Below, piece after piece: positions 1 through 11,740 of a stretch of 64,000 bases of DNA. The notes beneath the pieces are model-generated. The model was not told the origin of the DNA. It worked only from the letters and a program-made list of their open reading frames with translations, and searched no databases. This DNA is from Posidonia oceanica (lineage: Eukaryota; Streptophyta; Magnoliopsida; Alismatales; Posidoniaceae), in contig JAZBRS010000044.1 in the NCBI GenBank assembly GCA_037176725.1, positions 992,001 through 1,056,000 on the forward strand, read 5' to 3'. The position numbers were made by a program, and so were the translations under genes. Position 1 is the stretch's first letter, and every line of letters starts with the position of its first letter.

Positions 1-3000
1 ACACCCACTTAACAAACCCACCTAAACACTTAGAAACTTTCAAGCCTAACCCATTCCCAAAAACCCTAGGAAACCTAGGTAAAACTCTCCTTTTTCTACA
101 CCTTAAAACCCTTCCAAAACCTTCTTGAAATCAAACCAAAACTTCAGACGTAGCACTCCAAGCCCTAGCCTACCCACTCCCCAATTTTCATCCCATTCCA
201 AGACTCCTAAGCCTTCCATTTACCCAAATTATCCTTTTCTCTCTCCTCTCTCTCTCCTGATTATCATCTCTCTTTTCATCACCCTCTTGCTCTTTTCTTG
301 CTTGGCTGTGGGCCCCCTTTGTGCTTCTACGCTTTCTCTACCTTATTCCTATTTTTACTTTATTTTTAACATTTTCCCTGAATTTTAAAAAATCGTTTTC
401 CTCTAACTCATCTTTTTCCCTTTTATTTCTCCCTTTTTCTCTTTTCTTCTTCCTTCTCCTTTCCTTTTCTTTCTTTTGCTAAAATCCATAAAAACCCCTA
501 AAAATCTGTAAAACTCTAAAACATGAGGGAAACAAATCAGAGCTCTAAGAAAAATAATTAAAAAACATTAAACAAGCAATTAAAACTTAAACCTAACTAA
601 TTCAAGCTAAAATAGGAAATCAAACATGCAAGCTAAAAAATGCAAAACAAACTAAAAGAAAATACTGTAAAATCAAGGAAAAAACTAAAACAAAATCAAA
701 ACCCACCAAAAGTAAAAACCCTATCAAAATAATTAAAAAACAAACTCTAAAAAGAAGCAGAACAATTAAGAACCCTAAGATAAACAACTAATGAAAGAAA
801 AAGCCTAACCTAACAAACCTAAGGAAAAAACAACCTAAGGACTTAATTAAAAAGAAAATAAGAAACACATTAAAAAGATTTAACAAAACTTAATCAAACA
901 AGAGAAACCCAATTAAAAAACATCAAGAAAAATTAACAAATAAAAAATCAAAACCTAATTCAAAAGACTTAAGAAAGAAAAACCTAAAAGGCTAGAACTA
1001 AAAAGCCCAAAACCCATTCTAATTAATATAAAAATAAATCTTAAAAATCCTAATTAACATCCTAAGTGCTTAACAAGAAAAATACAATTTAAAAAACAAT
1101 TTGAAAAGACTTAACAAACACTTAATCAAATGGAAAATGAATTAATGACAAAAGAAAACTCTAAAACCCTAATCAAGCCCAAAACACACCAATTAACCCA
1201 AAACAATCATTAAAAAACCTAATTAAAATCCTAACCTAAACACAACCATTCTAAAAACTCTTCCCAACCTTTTCTATTTTTATTTTATTTTTATTTTTAT
1301 TTTCTTCCTTCTTTCTCCTCTTTCTTTCTTTTTCTTCCTTCTTCCCTTTCTTTTCTACCCCTCCTTCTTTCCTTCTTTCTTAATTTCTTTTCTTCTACTG
1401 TATTCCAGGCCCAGCCCACGGCCAATTTCTCCTTCCTCTTTCCCTCCTTCTCTTCTTCTTCTTCTTCTTCTTCTATTCTTCTTCTCCTCTCAAAACAGAA
1501 ACGACAGCAGCCTCCTTCCTTTTTTTTCAAACCTCCCTGACAGCTACCTTGACTTCCCAGCACTCCCCACTACCCACAACCTCCATCACCACCTTGCCCT
1601 GTGGCCTAAAACCAAGGACAGAGACCCATGCGCTCTCCCATTGACCGTTGGAAACCAACAGACTTTGGAGGAACAAAAAGGCTGAGATTTTGGATCCAAA
1701 GGAGGTTCGGCTTACACACCTGAAAAGACCAAGTTCCCAGCTCTCTCACCCTTCTTCCAGAACCAAAAAAGACCCTGAATCCTTCCCGGAATCCTCCTCC
1801 AAAGCCTTCAGCAGCCACCACCCATTCCCATTCAGAAACCTCCAGCAAAGCCTCCTCTTCCTTTTCCAGTGAAGCAGACCCTTTCCCAGCCTCCATTCTT
1901 CTCCCAACTGTCCCCCCAATCTCACCCAACACCTGACCTTCTTCCTCCAACATTTACCGACCATTCCACCACCTAAAACCTCCCAGAAACACCCTGAAGC
2001 TCCAACTGCAACCCAACCACCTCACTTCACAATTCCCATCACCTCAGCATACAGCCTTCTCCCAAAATTCACCCAAGTATTCACCAAACCACCACCTTCC
2101 AGAAGCACCAAACATCAAACCTAACCGTTCACCACAGACCCAGAACGGCGCTACAAACACCTAGCTTCACCTCTGCCCAGAAATCCACCCAAACTCCAAA
2201 ACCCTTCCACGCTCTCCAGAAAGCCCTTCCAAGCATCCAGTTAGCTTCGCCAGCCTCCCAGCAACCCCCCGGAGGCCTCCGCTTCGCCGGACGAGCAGCG
2301 GACAAGGCCCCCCACCTCCGGCTGCCCACTGTCGACCCAAAAACCCCGAACTTCCGCTCGAGCTGCAGAAGCTTCACCTGATCGTCCGAGGAGCTCCGAA
2401 AGAACGTCCTGAAGAAGACCCAACCTCCGCGAGTCGCTGGAGGTCACCGCTGCGACCAGACGACGACCGTCGGCCACCTCCGACTCTGTCGAGGTCGGGG
2501 GCACACTCCAAACGTGAACGCAGGTAATTCCTTGCCTCCCCCGCTCCCTCTCCCTCCTCTGATGCTTTTCCGCCAACCAGAAGTAGTTTTCCGGCCCTCC
2601 AGCTCCGCCTGCAACTCGCCGGACAGGCCTTCTTCTCCGGCGCCGGCCTCCGTTCTTCCGGACATTCCAGTCAGTGGAACGTTGCTCCGATAGTCCCCAG
2701 AGCTCCACGCGAACGCTGGTAGCGCCCTCCGCCGATCAGCATCTCTGCAGCCCTCCTGTGCCGGTGGTGGTGAGCTCCGGTGGCCTCCTGCTACAGTGCC
2801 AGCCACCGCCGGCCAATCACTGTTGGCTTATTTTTCTTGTAATATAGTTTCTGTGCAAACATAACATTTCCGCCTTAAGTTTTTATATTTTTGCGTTCTG
2901 GTCCTTAGTTTATTTAAGTTGCTTAGTTTTTAATTTAATATCATGCTAAATTGCTGGTTTTATTTCTGCTTTTCTGTATTTACATTTTGGTCCTATTACT

Positions 3001-3417
3001 GTGCTGTGTAGTTGTAATTTTTTATGTTTTAATCCCTCTGTTTTCAATTTTTGCACTTAGGTCCTGTTTTAAATCAGATCATTTAATTGCATGCATTTTG
3101 CCATATCAAATTGCATTCTGGCCCCTTGCATTTCTTCTGATTTTGCACCTAGGTCCATGCACTGTAGAAACTTAGGTTTTATTTTTGATTTTTGCATACT
3201 GCATTGCATGTTTTGCCCTCTACTTTCTCATTTTTGCATTTAGGTCCATTTTAAATGGATAGTAGCTATTTTGCATGCATTTTAGCTTATTGCATTGCAT
3301 TTTGCCCCCTGTTTTTTTCAAAAATTGCACATCAGTCCTGTCTTTTGGTTTTCAGAGCATATTTTGCATATAAAATTGCATATTTGACCCTTGCATGTTT
3401 TAAAAATGACACATAGG
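1..3417 (+). mobile_element. LTR A, first part (solo LTR or 3' LTR, plus strand), interrupted by S2
   Basis: This is non-coding LTR sequence in plus orientation. It aligns by eye, at roughly 80 percent, with the reverse complement of 9060 down to about 5560, so it belongs to the same LTR family as S2. By that alignment base 1 lies about 200 bases inside the LTR, so its TG start is left of the window. Contents in order: AT-rich Cs/As spacer to about 1260, pyrimidine-rich tract 1262-1500, Pro/Ser-codon-like GC-richer sequence 1500-2830, then a stretch (2840-3417) full of TTGCA...AGGTCC words. It breaks off at 3417, where S2 begins, and resumes at 9248. Small open frames in it are not conserved and I do not call genes. 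Confidence 0.85.
3413..3417. repeat. Target site duplication of S2, left copy (ATAGG)
   Basis: The five bases ATAGG immediately before 3418 are repeated immediately after 9247. A 5-bp duplication is the normal product of Ty3/gypsy integrase, so this fixes both ends of S2. Confidence 0.93.
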
Positions 3418-3530
3418 TGTAGCGATCCCGATCGGAATCAGGCTCGCTATCTAGCGGCGATTGGATCCGAGGAAGAGGCTCAACTCAAAAACGCTTAAAA
3501 TCGAGGAGAAAAGAGAAAGATAAGACAAAT

Positions 3531-3541
3531 CAGAGTCGCCA
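3531..3541 (-). other. PBS-like word inside S2
   Basis: The minus strand reads TGGCGACTCTG, the first 11 bases of the PBS used by these elements, but lies about 115 bases inside the LTR end. The same word recurs at the equivalent place in the other LTRs. Confidence 0.7.
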
Positions 3542-3737
3542 CCATGTCTATTAACGGGAGACAAGGAAAACCGGGGGAAATGCATGAATTAACACGCAAA
3601 ACCAAGCAAGAAATGCAAAGCAAAGCAATGCAAAGAAAACAAATGCAAATAAATGCAGATGAGATGACTCTAGCCTAGGATGAGGGCAGTACGGTCATTA
3701 CGGGCCAGAAGACAGGGCAAGGACTCCTGTTACGTGA

Positions 3738-3759
3738 GGGGAAGGTGTTAGGCACCCCC
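3738..3759 (-). promoter_or_regulatory. Conserved LTR inverted-repeat block in S2
   Basis: Minus strand GGGGGTGCCTAACACCTTCCCC. The core GGTG-CCTAA-CACC can form a hairpin. It is nearly invariant in all LTR families of the window, followed by a conserved GTAACAGGAGTCC. The function is unknown to me; it could be an R-region or 3'-end processing signal. Confidence 0.6.
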
Positions 3760-4039
3760 GACACGCCCGAAAATCGGTCTTTCTAGGCTTACGCTCGCAT
3801 ACGCTGGAAAATGCAGGATTGAATGCCTATGTGCCTATAAATGCCTAAATGAATGCCCAAGGTGTGCTCTAGGTGGGGAAGGAACAAAGCAAGGAAGTAA
3901 ACATGCTCTCTAAATGCTCAGCTACGCTGTCTGTGTTCCGAACCAGGCGAAACCTAGCTCGTGAGAACTCCAGGCAGTAAGCATCACAGCCCTATATGCA
4001 AATGCAGGCGAAAAAGCAAAACAACGGTAAAACCATGCA

Positions 4040-4345
4040 ATGCAATCGACATGCAAGAGAAAACGGCATAAAAACACGCAAAACGAGGCGAGAGATGAGC
4101 AACGCACGCAAAACGATGCAAAAGAGCGAAACCGACACGCAAAACGAGCGGAAAACAAGGCAACACGCGAAACGAGACAAGAAAACCGAAAGGCACGCAA
4201 AACGATGCAAAAGACGATAGCGGACACGCAAAACCGTGCCAAAAGGAAAGCGAGCGCGCAGAACGGCGCAAAAGCAAAGCAGGCACGCAAAACGGTGCCA
4301 AAGCGAGAGTGGGCACGCGAAACGGTGCCAAAACAGCGGAGCAAA
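4040..4345 (-). repeat. Tandem GGCAC-type hairpin repeats in S2
   Basis: Short tandem units of about 30 bases whose minus-strand core is GGCAC-CGTTTTGC-GTGCC or close variants. Long Lys/Arg/Gln/Thr-rich frames here are only translations of the repeat. Confidence 0.75.
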
Positions 4346-7300
4346 ACCCCGGAAAAGCCATGAGAATGCAAGAATGCAGAGAAAAAGATCAGAAGAGGCA
4401 AAAGGGGATGCAAACAACGCATGTGTAAGAACAGACGTCGTTTAGGACCGCTCAGAGTAGGTGTGAAGACCTACGGAGGGGAGAGTGTGCAAACGGAGGG
4501 ATTACCACCTCTTTGCGACTGTTTCCCGCTAAACCGTTCCACGGTGTGTCTCGCACGCTACCCAAAGCTCGCGATGCGATCGGATCGTGGAAAAGGGGGA
4601 AGAAAGTCACATTAAGTGGCAAATCCAAGGAAAACTCAACACAAAACACACAGGGATACGCGAAACGAGGATTTGGAGATAGAAGCAGAAAGGGGAGGCC
4701 CTATTCTACATGCTCAAAGAGATAGAAAACCAAAACGAGGAAAACTGTGCAAATGACATGCAAATGAATGCAATGCGGGGGTTCAGGAGGACATACCTGG
4801 AAATCCGGGAGCCTGATCTGAGATCTGTCTGGTCCATGCTGAAGAGCGCTTTGCTGCGGTCGCCTGGGCAGCTTAATTGAGACGATCCAACGGCCGGATT
4901 GGAAGATATCGCAGCTTCAAGGCAGAAGGGCCAGAACAGGGGAGAAGAACAGATCTAGGTGTTTAGGAGGTCCTAGGGATGTGCAAAAGGTCCTCCCAAG
5001 TGAAAGGGAGCTAAAAGTGCTTAGTGTGTGCAAAAGGATGCTAGAATGCAAGACTAAATGGATGCAGAATGCATGCAAAAGTAGGAAAAGGCAAAGAGAA
5101 GAAACTGGGAAAAGACAGAAGTTCAAAAGCATTTTGAAAAAGAAAAGGGGCTAAAAATGCAAATTTCCCAGAAAACAGGGGTCCACAGGAAAGAATTTTG
5201 AAAACAGGGGAGGACAGGGGTCCATTTTGCAAAAAAAACTAGGCTCAGAAAGCTGTTTTGAAAAGAGGGTATGCTTTGAAAGAGGTTTTGAAAGCAGAAA
5301 GGGATCAGAAAGCAATTTTTGCAAAACTGGGGTCTAAAATGTAAATTTTCCAGAAAACAGGGTTTTGGGGAGTCTGAGAATGCTAGTGGAGGGTCTGTAT
5401 GCAATTTGGTAAGCATAGGAGCTAGGATGCAACCTAGGGGCAAAATGGTCTTTTCACATGATTTTTTTAAAAGATGCAAGGACCTATGTGTGATTTTGAA
5501 ATTATGCAGGGGCCAAATATGCAATTTAATATGAAAAACATGCTCTGAAAAATAAGGGACAGGACTACAGTGCAATTTTTAGAAAGAACAAGGTCAAAAA
5601 ATGCAATGCAATAAGCTAAAAATGCATGCAAAAGTTACTGTCCATTTAAAATGGACCTAAGTGCAAATATGCAAAATCAGAGGAAAAGAAATGCAATGCA
5701 GTATGCAAAATGAGAAAATAAACTCTAAGCTCCTACAGTGCATGGACCTATATGCAAAAACAGAAACATGCAGGGACCTGGAATGCAATGCAATATGACA
5801 AAATGCATGCAAATAAATGAACTGATTTAAGACAGGACCTAAATGCAAAAAACAAAAGCAGAGGGGCTAAACTACAAAATATTATAACTGAAACGCACAG
5901 TGACAGGACCAGAAGGCAAAAACAAGAAAGCATGAACATATTATGCAATTTAGCATGGTTTTTAATTAAAAACTAAGCATATTAAATGGCAGAAGGACTG
6001 AAATGCAAAAATAAAAAAACTTAAACCAGATCTGCAATATTTACACCTAGAACTTTACTAAAGAAAAAATAAATGAACAGTGCTAGTCGGCGGTCGACGA
6101 GCACTGTAGCAGAACGCCGGCAGCACTCGTCGCTGCCGACAGGGGAGGTTGGGGAGGCGCAGACCGGCGGAGCTTGGTGCTGGCGTTCGTCCAGAGCTCT
6201 GGGAACTGTCCGGAGTTCGCTCTGCTAGCCGGAGCGTCGGGAGGAAGAGCAACCGGCGCTGGAGAAGGAGAACTGGCCGGCGAGTCGGGGACGGAGCAGG
6301 AAGACCGGAAATCCTAATCTATAGGCTGGAGAAGCAAGAGGGAAGGAAGAGGAAGCTAAGGGAAGCAAAATGTACCTGAGTCCGCGTCTGGGATGTCCTC
6401 CCGACGTCAGTGGCTTCAGCAGTCGCCGGTGGAGGCCGTCCGGTCGCTGCGGGCGTCGTTCGTTGCTCGCGAGGGCTGGAGTCGCTTCAGAACGATCCTC
6501 CGGAGCTTCCCAGGTGGTCAGACGGAAGCTTCGCAGCTCAGGTGGTGATTCGGCCGATTTGGGTTCACAGGTGACAGCCGGAGGCCGGGGGGGTGTCTGC
6601 TGCTCCTCGGCTGGAACGGAGACCTCCGAAGGGTTGCTGGGACGCTGGCGATGGAGTTTGGATGCTTTGGAAAGGGTTCTGGAGCGAGTAGATAGGAAAT
6701 GGAGGTTCGGGCTGATTTCTGTCAGAAAAGAGACAAGGTGTTTGTGGTGAGGTTTAGGGTCTGTGGTGGGCGAGAAGGGCTGATGTCTGGGGCTCTGGAA
6801 AGGTGGGGGTTCGATGAGTAGCTGGGTGCGGTTTGAGAGGATTCTGCGGGCTCTGGAGGAGGGAATTGGGAAATGGGTTCAGGTCGGTTGCAGTTGGCTT
6901 CAGAGGGTGGTTAGGGGGTGATTTAGGTGGTGAAAAGGTGATGGAAAGGCTGGGGAATGGTGCTGGGTTTCTGGGTGAGCTTGGGGGAGGAATTGGGAGA
7001 AGGATAAAGGCCAGGAAGGGTGTTGGTTAGCTGGGAATGGAAGAAGAGAGTTTTCTGAAGATTTCAGAAAAGAAAAGAGGAGAATTGGGTGTGGGGATCG
7101 GTCTGAAATGGAGGCTTCTCTCCGGGATGTCAAAGAATCCCTCAGGCACTCTCTTCTGCCCTCTCTTCTTCCTGGAATTGGAAGACGAAGAGGAGGAGAA
7201 CAGAGGAAGGCACAGGTGGAAAAAAAACTGGAATTCTGGGATTGCTCTCGCACTAATTCCTCGCTGGTTCGCTCTGGATTGCTTGCTCGCTCTGGTCTGG

Positions 7301-9247
7301 TTCTGTCACTCTGGCTTGCTCACACTGGCACCATCGATTGAAAGGAATGAGCGGGAGGCTTATCAATAAGGGGCTGCTGCTGCTGGGCGCGAGCTGAGAA
7401 TTCAAACTCGGCCGGCGATTACTGCAGCGGAGGGGACGGGGCGACCGGCTCCGGATTTGGTGCTGAGATGGAAGAGACGGCGAGCTGCTGTAGATTGAAA
7501 GGATTGAAGCTTCGAAATTCAAATGGGAGGAGGGAACTCTGTTGCCATAGCTCGCGGGAGAATCGGTGGAGAAAAAAACACAGAGGAGGAGAGGAGGAAG
7601 AAGGAGGAAGAGGAGGCAGGCCGGACTGCTGCGGGCCAAGAAAAATAAAAAAGGAAAAAGAGAAATGGGCTGATGGGCCCAGTAAGGAAAGGAAAGAAAG
7701 AAAAAGAGAAGCAAGAAAGAGAGAGGGGGTAGAATGGGGAAATAAAATTAGTAAAAATAAACTAAAAATAAATAAAAATACTGGAGAGGTTGTGCTGTAG
7801 ATTAGGATTTCAATTAGAATTTTTAATGGTCATTTTGAGTTGATTAATGTGTTTTGGGCTTAATTAGGGTTTTAGGGTTTTGGTTTTGCTTTTAATTGGT
7901 TTTCACTTGATTAAATGTTTGTTAAACCTTTTTTAAATTGTTTTAAAAATTGTATTTCCCTTGTTGGACACTTAGGATATTAATTAGGATTTTTTAGGAT
8001 TTAATTTCGTTTTAATCAAGGTTGGTTTTAGGTTTTTAAGTTTTAGTCTTCTTAGGGTTTCTTCCTTTTTAAGTCTTTTAAGTTATGTTTTGATTTTTAT
8101 TTATTGATTTTTCTTGAAGTTTTTAGTTGGATTTTTCTGGTTTGATAGAGTGTTTTCAAGTCTTTCAGATGTGTTTTTCTCTTCTTTTTTAATTAAGTTT
8201 TTAACTTGTTTTTCTTATGTTTATTAGGTTAAGTCTTTTGCCTTCTTTAATTACTTGTTTTAGTGTTTGATTTTTAATTCTCCTTTTTAGGGTTTGTCTT
8301 TTAATTCTTCTGATGGGGTTTTTATTTTTGGTGGGTTTTGATTTTATTTTAGCTTTTTCCTTGATTTTTCAGTGTTTTCTTTTGATTTGTTTTGCATTTT
8401 TTAGTTTGCATGTTTGGTTTTCTTTTTAGCTTGCTTTAGTTAAGTTTAAGTTGTTAATTGTTTGTTTACATTTTTTAATTGTTTTTCTTAGGGTTCTGAT
8501 TTGTTCCTTTTATGTTTTGAGGTTTTACAGATTTTTATGGGTTTTTGTGGATTTTTGCAAGAGAGGGAAAAGGAAAAGAGAAGGAAGAAAGAAATGGAAA
8601 AAAGAGGGAGATAAGAGGAAAAGAGATAGGTTGGAGGAAAACGATTTTTTTAAAATTCAGAAAAAGTGTTAAAAATAAAGTAAAAATAGGGATAAGATAG
8701 AGGAAGGATAGAAGCACAGAGGGGGCCCACAGCCAGACCAGAAAAAGGGTAAGAAAGGGATGAAAAGAGAGATGATAATCAGGAGAGAGAGAGAGAAAAG
8801 AGAAAATGATAATCCCGGAGAGAGAAAAGGATAATTTGGGTGAAAGAGGGTCTTAAAGGTCTCGGAATTGGGTGAAAATTGGTGAGTGGGTAGTCTAGGG
8901 TTTGAAGTGTTGATTCTAAAGTTTTGGTTTGATTCTAAGGAGGTTTTGGAGGGGTTTCAAGGTGTAGAAAAAGGGTGGTTTCACCTAGGTTTTCTATGGT
9001 TTTTGGGAATGGGTTAGGTTTGGAAATTTCTAGGTTTTTGGGTAGGCTTGTTGGGTGGATAGTGGTGGATTTTCCTATGGATTTTGGTTAGGTTTTGAGG
9101 TTGGAAAGTGGGGTAAAGGTTTAGGTCAAAACAGGCTGATTTTGAAGGGTAGAGAGGAGGATTAGGGTTAGGGTTTGGTTGGGGTTTGATCCAGCAATCA
9201 CCAAGAGGGCTCCAAGGGTCCGGGCCTGCCAAGATGGGGTGTCAACA

Positions 9248-9252
9248 ATAGG
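9248..9252. repeat. Target site duplication of S2, right copy (ATAGG)
   Basis: Second copy of the 5-bp duplication. From here LTR A continues without loss. Confidence 0.93.
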
Positions 9253-10392
9253 TCCTTGTATCCTTTTAAAACCATGTTAAAAGACTGTTTTGCCCCTAAA
9301 GTTGCATTTTAGCTCCTATGTTTACAAAATTGCATATAGACCCTCCACTTGCATTCCCAGACTCCCCGGAACCCCATTTTCTGGAAAATTTGCACTTTTG
9401 ACCCCAGTTTTCCCAAAATTGCATTCTGATCTCCTTTTGTTTTTAAAATTTCTTCTAATGCATACCCCCTTTTCAAAATAGCTTTCTGAACCCAGTCTTT
9501 TGCAAAATAATCCTCTGCCCTCTCCTGTTTTCAAAACTCCCCTGTGGGCCCCATCCTTTTTGAAAATTTGCATTTAGCCCCCTTTTCCTTTTCAAAAAAT
9601 GCATTTGACTCTCTATCTTTTTCAAATTTCTTCTCCTTGTCTTTTCTTGCTTTCCGCATGCATTCGCATCCATGTAGCTTTGCACTTAGCATCTTTTGCA
9701 CACACTAAAGCCCCCTTAGCTCCCATTCACCTGGGAGGACCTTTTTGCACACCCCTAGGGTCTCCTGAACACTTAGATCTGTTCTTCTCCCCTGTTCTGG
9801 CCCTCCTGCCTTGAAGCTGCGATATCTTCCAATCCGGCCGTTGGATCTTCTCAAATAAGCTGCCCAGACGACCGCGGCAAAGCGCTCTTCAGCATAGACC
9901 AAGCGGATTTCAGATCAGGCCCCAGGATTTCCAAGTATGTCCTCCTGAACCCCTGCATTGCATTCATTCGCATGCCATTTGCATTCTTTGCCTTGTTTTC
10001 GCTTTCTGTCTCTTTGAGCATGTAGAATAGGGCCTCCTCTTCTTGTCTATCAACTCCAATCCCCGTTTCGCGTACTCATGAGTGTTTCGTGTTGTGTTTT
10101 CCCTGGATTCGCCACTTAATGCGACCTTCTTCCCCCTTTTCCACGATCCGATCGCGCCGCGAGCTTTGGGCAGCATGCGAGACACATCGTGGAATGGTTT
10201 AGTGGGAAATGGTCACAAAGAAGTGGTAATCCCTCCGTTTGCTTACTTTCCCCTTTGTAGGTCTTCACACCTACTCTGTGTGGCCCCGGACAGCGCCTGT
10301 TCTCACACATGCGTTGTTCTACTTCTCCTTTTGCTTCTTCCAATCTCTTTCTCTGCATTAGCATTCGCACGGCTTTTCCGAGGTTTTATCTC

Positions 10393-10620
10393 GCTGCTTT
10401 TGGCACCGTTTTGCGTGCCCGCTCTCGTTTTGGCACCGTTTTGCATGCCTGCTTTGTCTTTCCGCCGTTTTGCGCGCTCGCCTTGTTTTGGCATAGTTTT
10501 GTGTGCCCGCTCTCGTTTTGGCACCGTTTTGCGTGCCTGCTTTCTCTTTTGCACCGTTTTGCGTGCCCGTCTTGTCTTTTTGCACCGTTTTGCGTGCCGC
10601 TCTCGTTTCTTGCTTTGTTT
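10393..10620 (+). repeat. Tandem GGCAC-type hairpin repeats in LTR A
   Basis: About seven units of roughly 31 bases built on GGCACCGTTTTGCGTGCC, in which GGCAC pairs with GTGCC over a CGTTTTGC loop. Homologous arrays lie in S2, the P 3' LTR and the H LTR. Confidence 0.78.
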
Positions 10621-10940
10621 CGCGTGTTTTACGCCGTTTTCCCTTGCATGTCGATCGCATTGCATGGTTTTACCGTTGTTTTGCCTTTTTCGCTTGCATT
10701 TGCATATAGGGCCATGATGCTTACTGCTTGGAGTTCTCACGAACTGGGTTTCGCCTGGTTCGGAACACTGACAGCGTAGCTGAGCACTTAGACAGCACGT
10801 TTACTTCCTTGCTTTGCATCCTTCCACTTAGAGCACACCTATGAGCATTCATTCAGACATTCATTGGCATTTAGGCATTCGAATCTGCATTTCCCTGCGT
10901 ATGCGAGCGTAAGCCTAGAAAGACCGATTCTCGGCGTGTC

Positions 10941-10962
10941 GGGGGTGCCTAACACCTTCCCC
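10941..10962 (+). promoter_or_regulatory. Conserved LTR inverted-repeat block in LTR A
   Basis: GGGGGTGCCTAACACCTTCCCC, identical in sequence to the S2 block. Confidence 0.6.
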
Positions 10963-11281
10963 GCGTGTAACAGGAGTCCTTGCCCAGTCTTTTGGCCCGC
11001 AATGACCATATTGCCTTTATCCTAGGCTAGAGTCATCTCATTTGCGTTCATTTGCACTTGTTTTCCTTTGCATTGCTTTGCTTTGCATTTCTTGCTTGGT
11101 TTTGCGTGTTAATTCACGCATTACCCCCGGTTTTCCTTGTCTTCCGTTAATAGACATGGTGGCGACTCTGATTTGTCTTATCTTCCTCTTTTCTCCTCGA
11201 TTTTAAGTGTTTTCGAGTTGAGCCTCTTCCTCGGATCAATCGCCGCTAATAGTAAGCCTGATTCCGATTGGGATTACTACA

Positions 11282-11719
11282 ACATCCCAACACTTAGAGC
11301 ACACATTTGAGCATCCAATTAGGCATTCATGGCATTTAGGCATTCGAAGCATGCATTTTCCCTCAAAAGCGAGCGTAAGCCTAGAAAGACCGCTTCTCGG
11401 GCGCGTCGGGGGTGCCTAACACCTTCCCCGCGCGTAATAGGAGTCCTTACCCTTTCTCTGGCCCGCAATGACCCTTTTGCCCTCGTCCTTGGTACGAGAC
11501 ATCCCCTTTGCATAGCATTTGCATTGAACTGCATCTTCTTGTGTGGTTTTGCATGTTCTACATGCATTTCCACGATTTTCCTCGTCTCCCGATTGAATAG
11601 ACTAGGTGGCGACTCCCTTTTCCCTTATCTTTCCCTCCTCCGCGTCGCTCCATCCATGAAAGCCTCTCTCTTTCAGACCCCCGTCGGTCCGGAGCCTTGA
11701 AGAGAAGGGCGCATTCACA
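11282..11719 (+). mobile_element. P 5' LTR, last 438 bp
   Basis: Nearly identical to 32511-32947 and ending GCGCATTCACA, so it is the end of the 5' LTR of P. It contains the conserved GGGGGTGCCTAACACCTTCCCC block (11408-11429) and the PBS-like word TGGCGACTC (11607-11615). Confidence 0.88.
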
Positions 11720-11722
11720 GGC

Positions 11723-11740
11723 TGGCGACTCTGCTGGGGA
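11723..11740 (+). other. Primer binding site of P
   Basis: TGGCGACTCTGCTGGGGA three bases after the LTR end. Its complement ends in GTCGCCA, as the CCA tail of a tRNA would. Ogre elements are known to use a tRNA-Arg primer of this type. The tRNA identity here is from memory, not checked. Confidence 0.85.

Larger units (their letters stand above)
3418..9247 (-). mobile_element. S2: solo LTR, minus strand, 5.83 kb
   Basis: Read on the minus strand it starts TGTTGACACCCCATCTTGG (9247 downward) and ends GGGATCGCTACA (3418). It is flanked by ATAGG on both sides and has no PBS, coding region or second LTR, so it is a solo LTR left by LTR-LTR recombination. In minus orientation it has a Pro-rich/pyrimidine-rich U3-like half, a GC-rich stretch around 6380-6060, the dispersed TTGCA...AGGTCC words (6000-5000), a conserved strip around 4960-4780, tandem GGCAC hairpins (4345-4040) and the common 3' block (3790-3520). 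Its interruption of LTR A shows it is the youngest insertion on the left side. Confidence 0.93.
9248..11281 (+). mobile_element. LTR A, second part
   Basis: Continuation of LTR A after S2. It carries the order typical of these LTRs: TTGCA...AGGTCC words (9250-9700), a conserved strip around 9715-9950, a strip at 10120-10300, tandem GGCAC hairpins (10393-10620), the conserved block GGGGGTGCCTAACACCTTCCCC (10941-10962), a PBS-like word at 11160-11170 and the end GGATTACTACA at 11281. Directly afterwards P LTR sequence begins, with ACATC where the uninterrupted P 3' LTR has GCATC (32511-32515). So LTR A was inserted into the 5' LTR of P. Whether it is a solo LTR or the 3' LTR of a full element cannot be decided because its start is outside the window. 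Confidence 0.85.

Noticed and set aside
3922..4422. Overlapping frames of 107-166 codons on both strands in S2
   Set aside because: Low-complexity translation of tandem hairpin units, with no conserved start or domain.
9290..9685. Small frames on both strands in LTR A
   Set aside because: Short, repetitive, and equivalent frames in other LTRs are not preserved.
11608..11625. Second true primer binding site within the P LTR
   Set aside because: Only the first nine bases match and it lies inside the LTR; treated as a PBS-like word instead.
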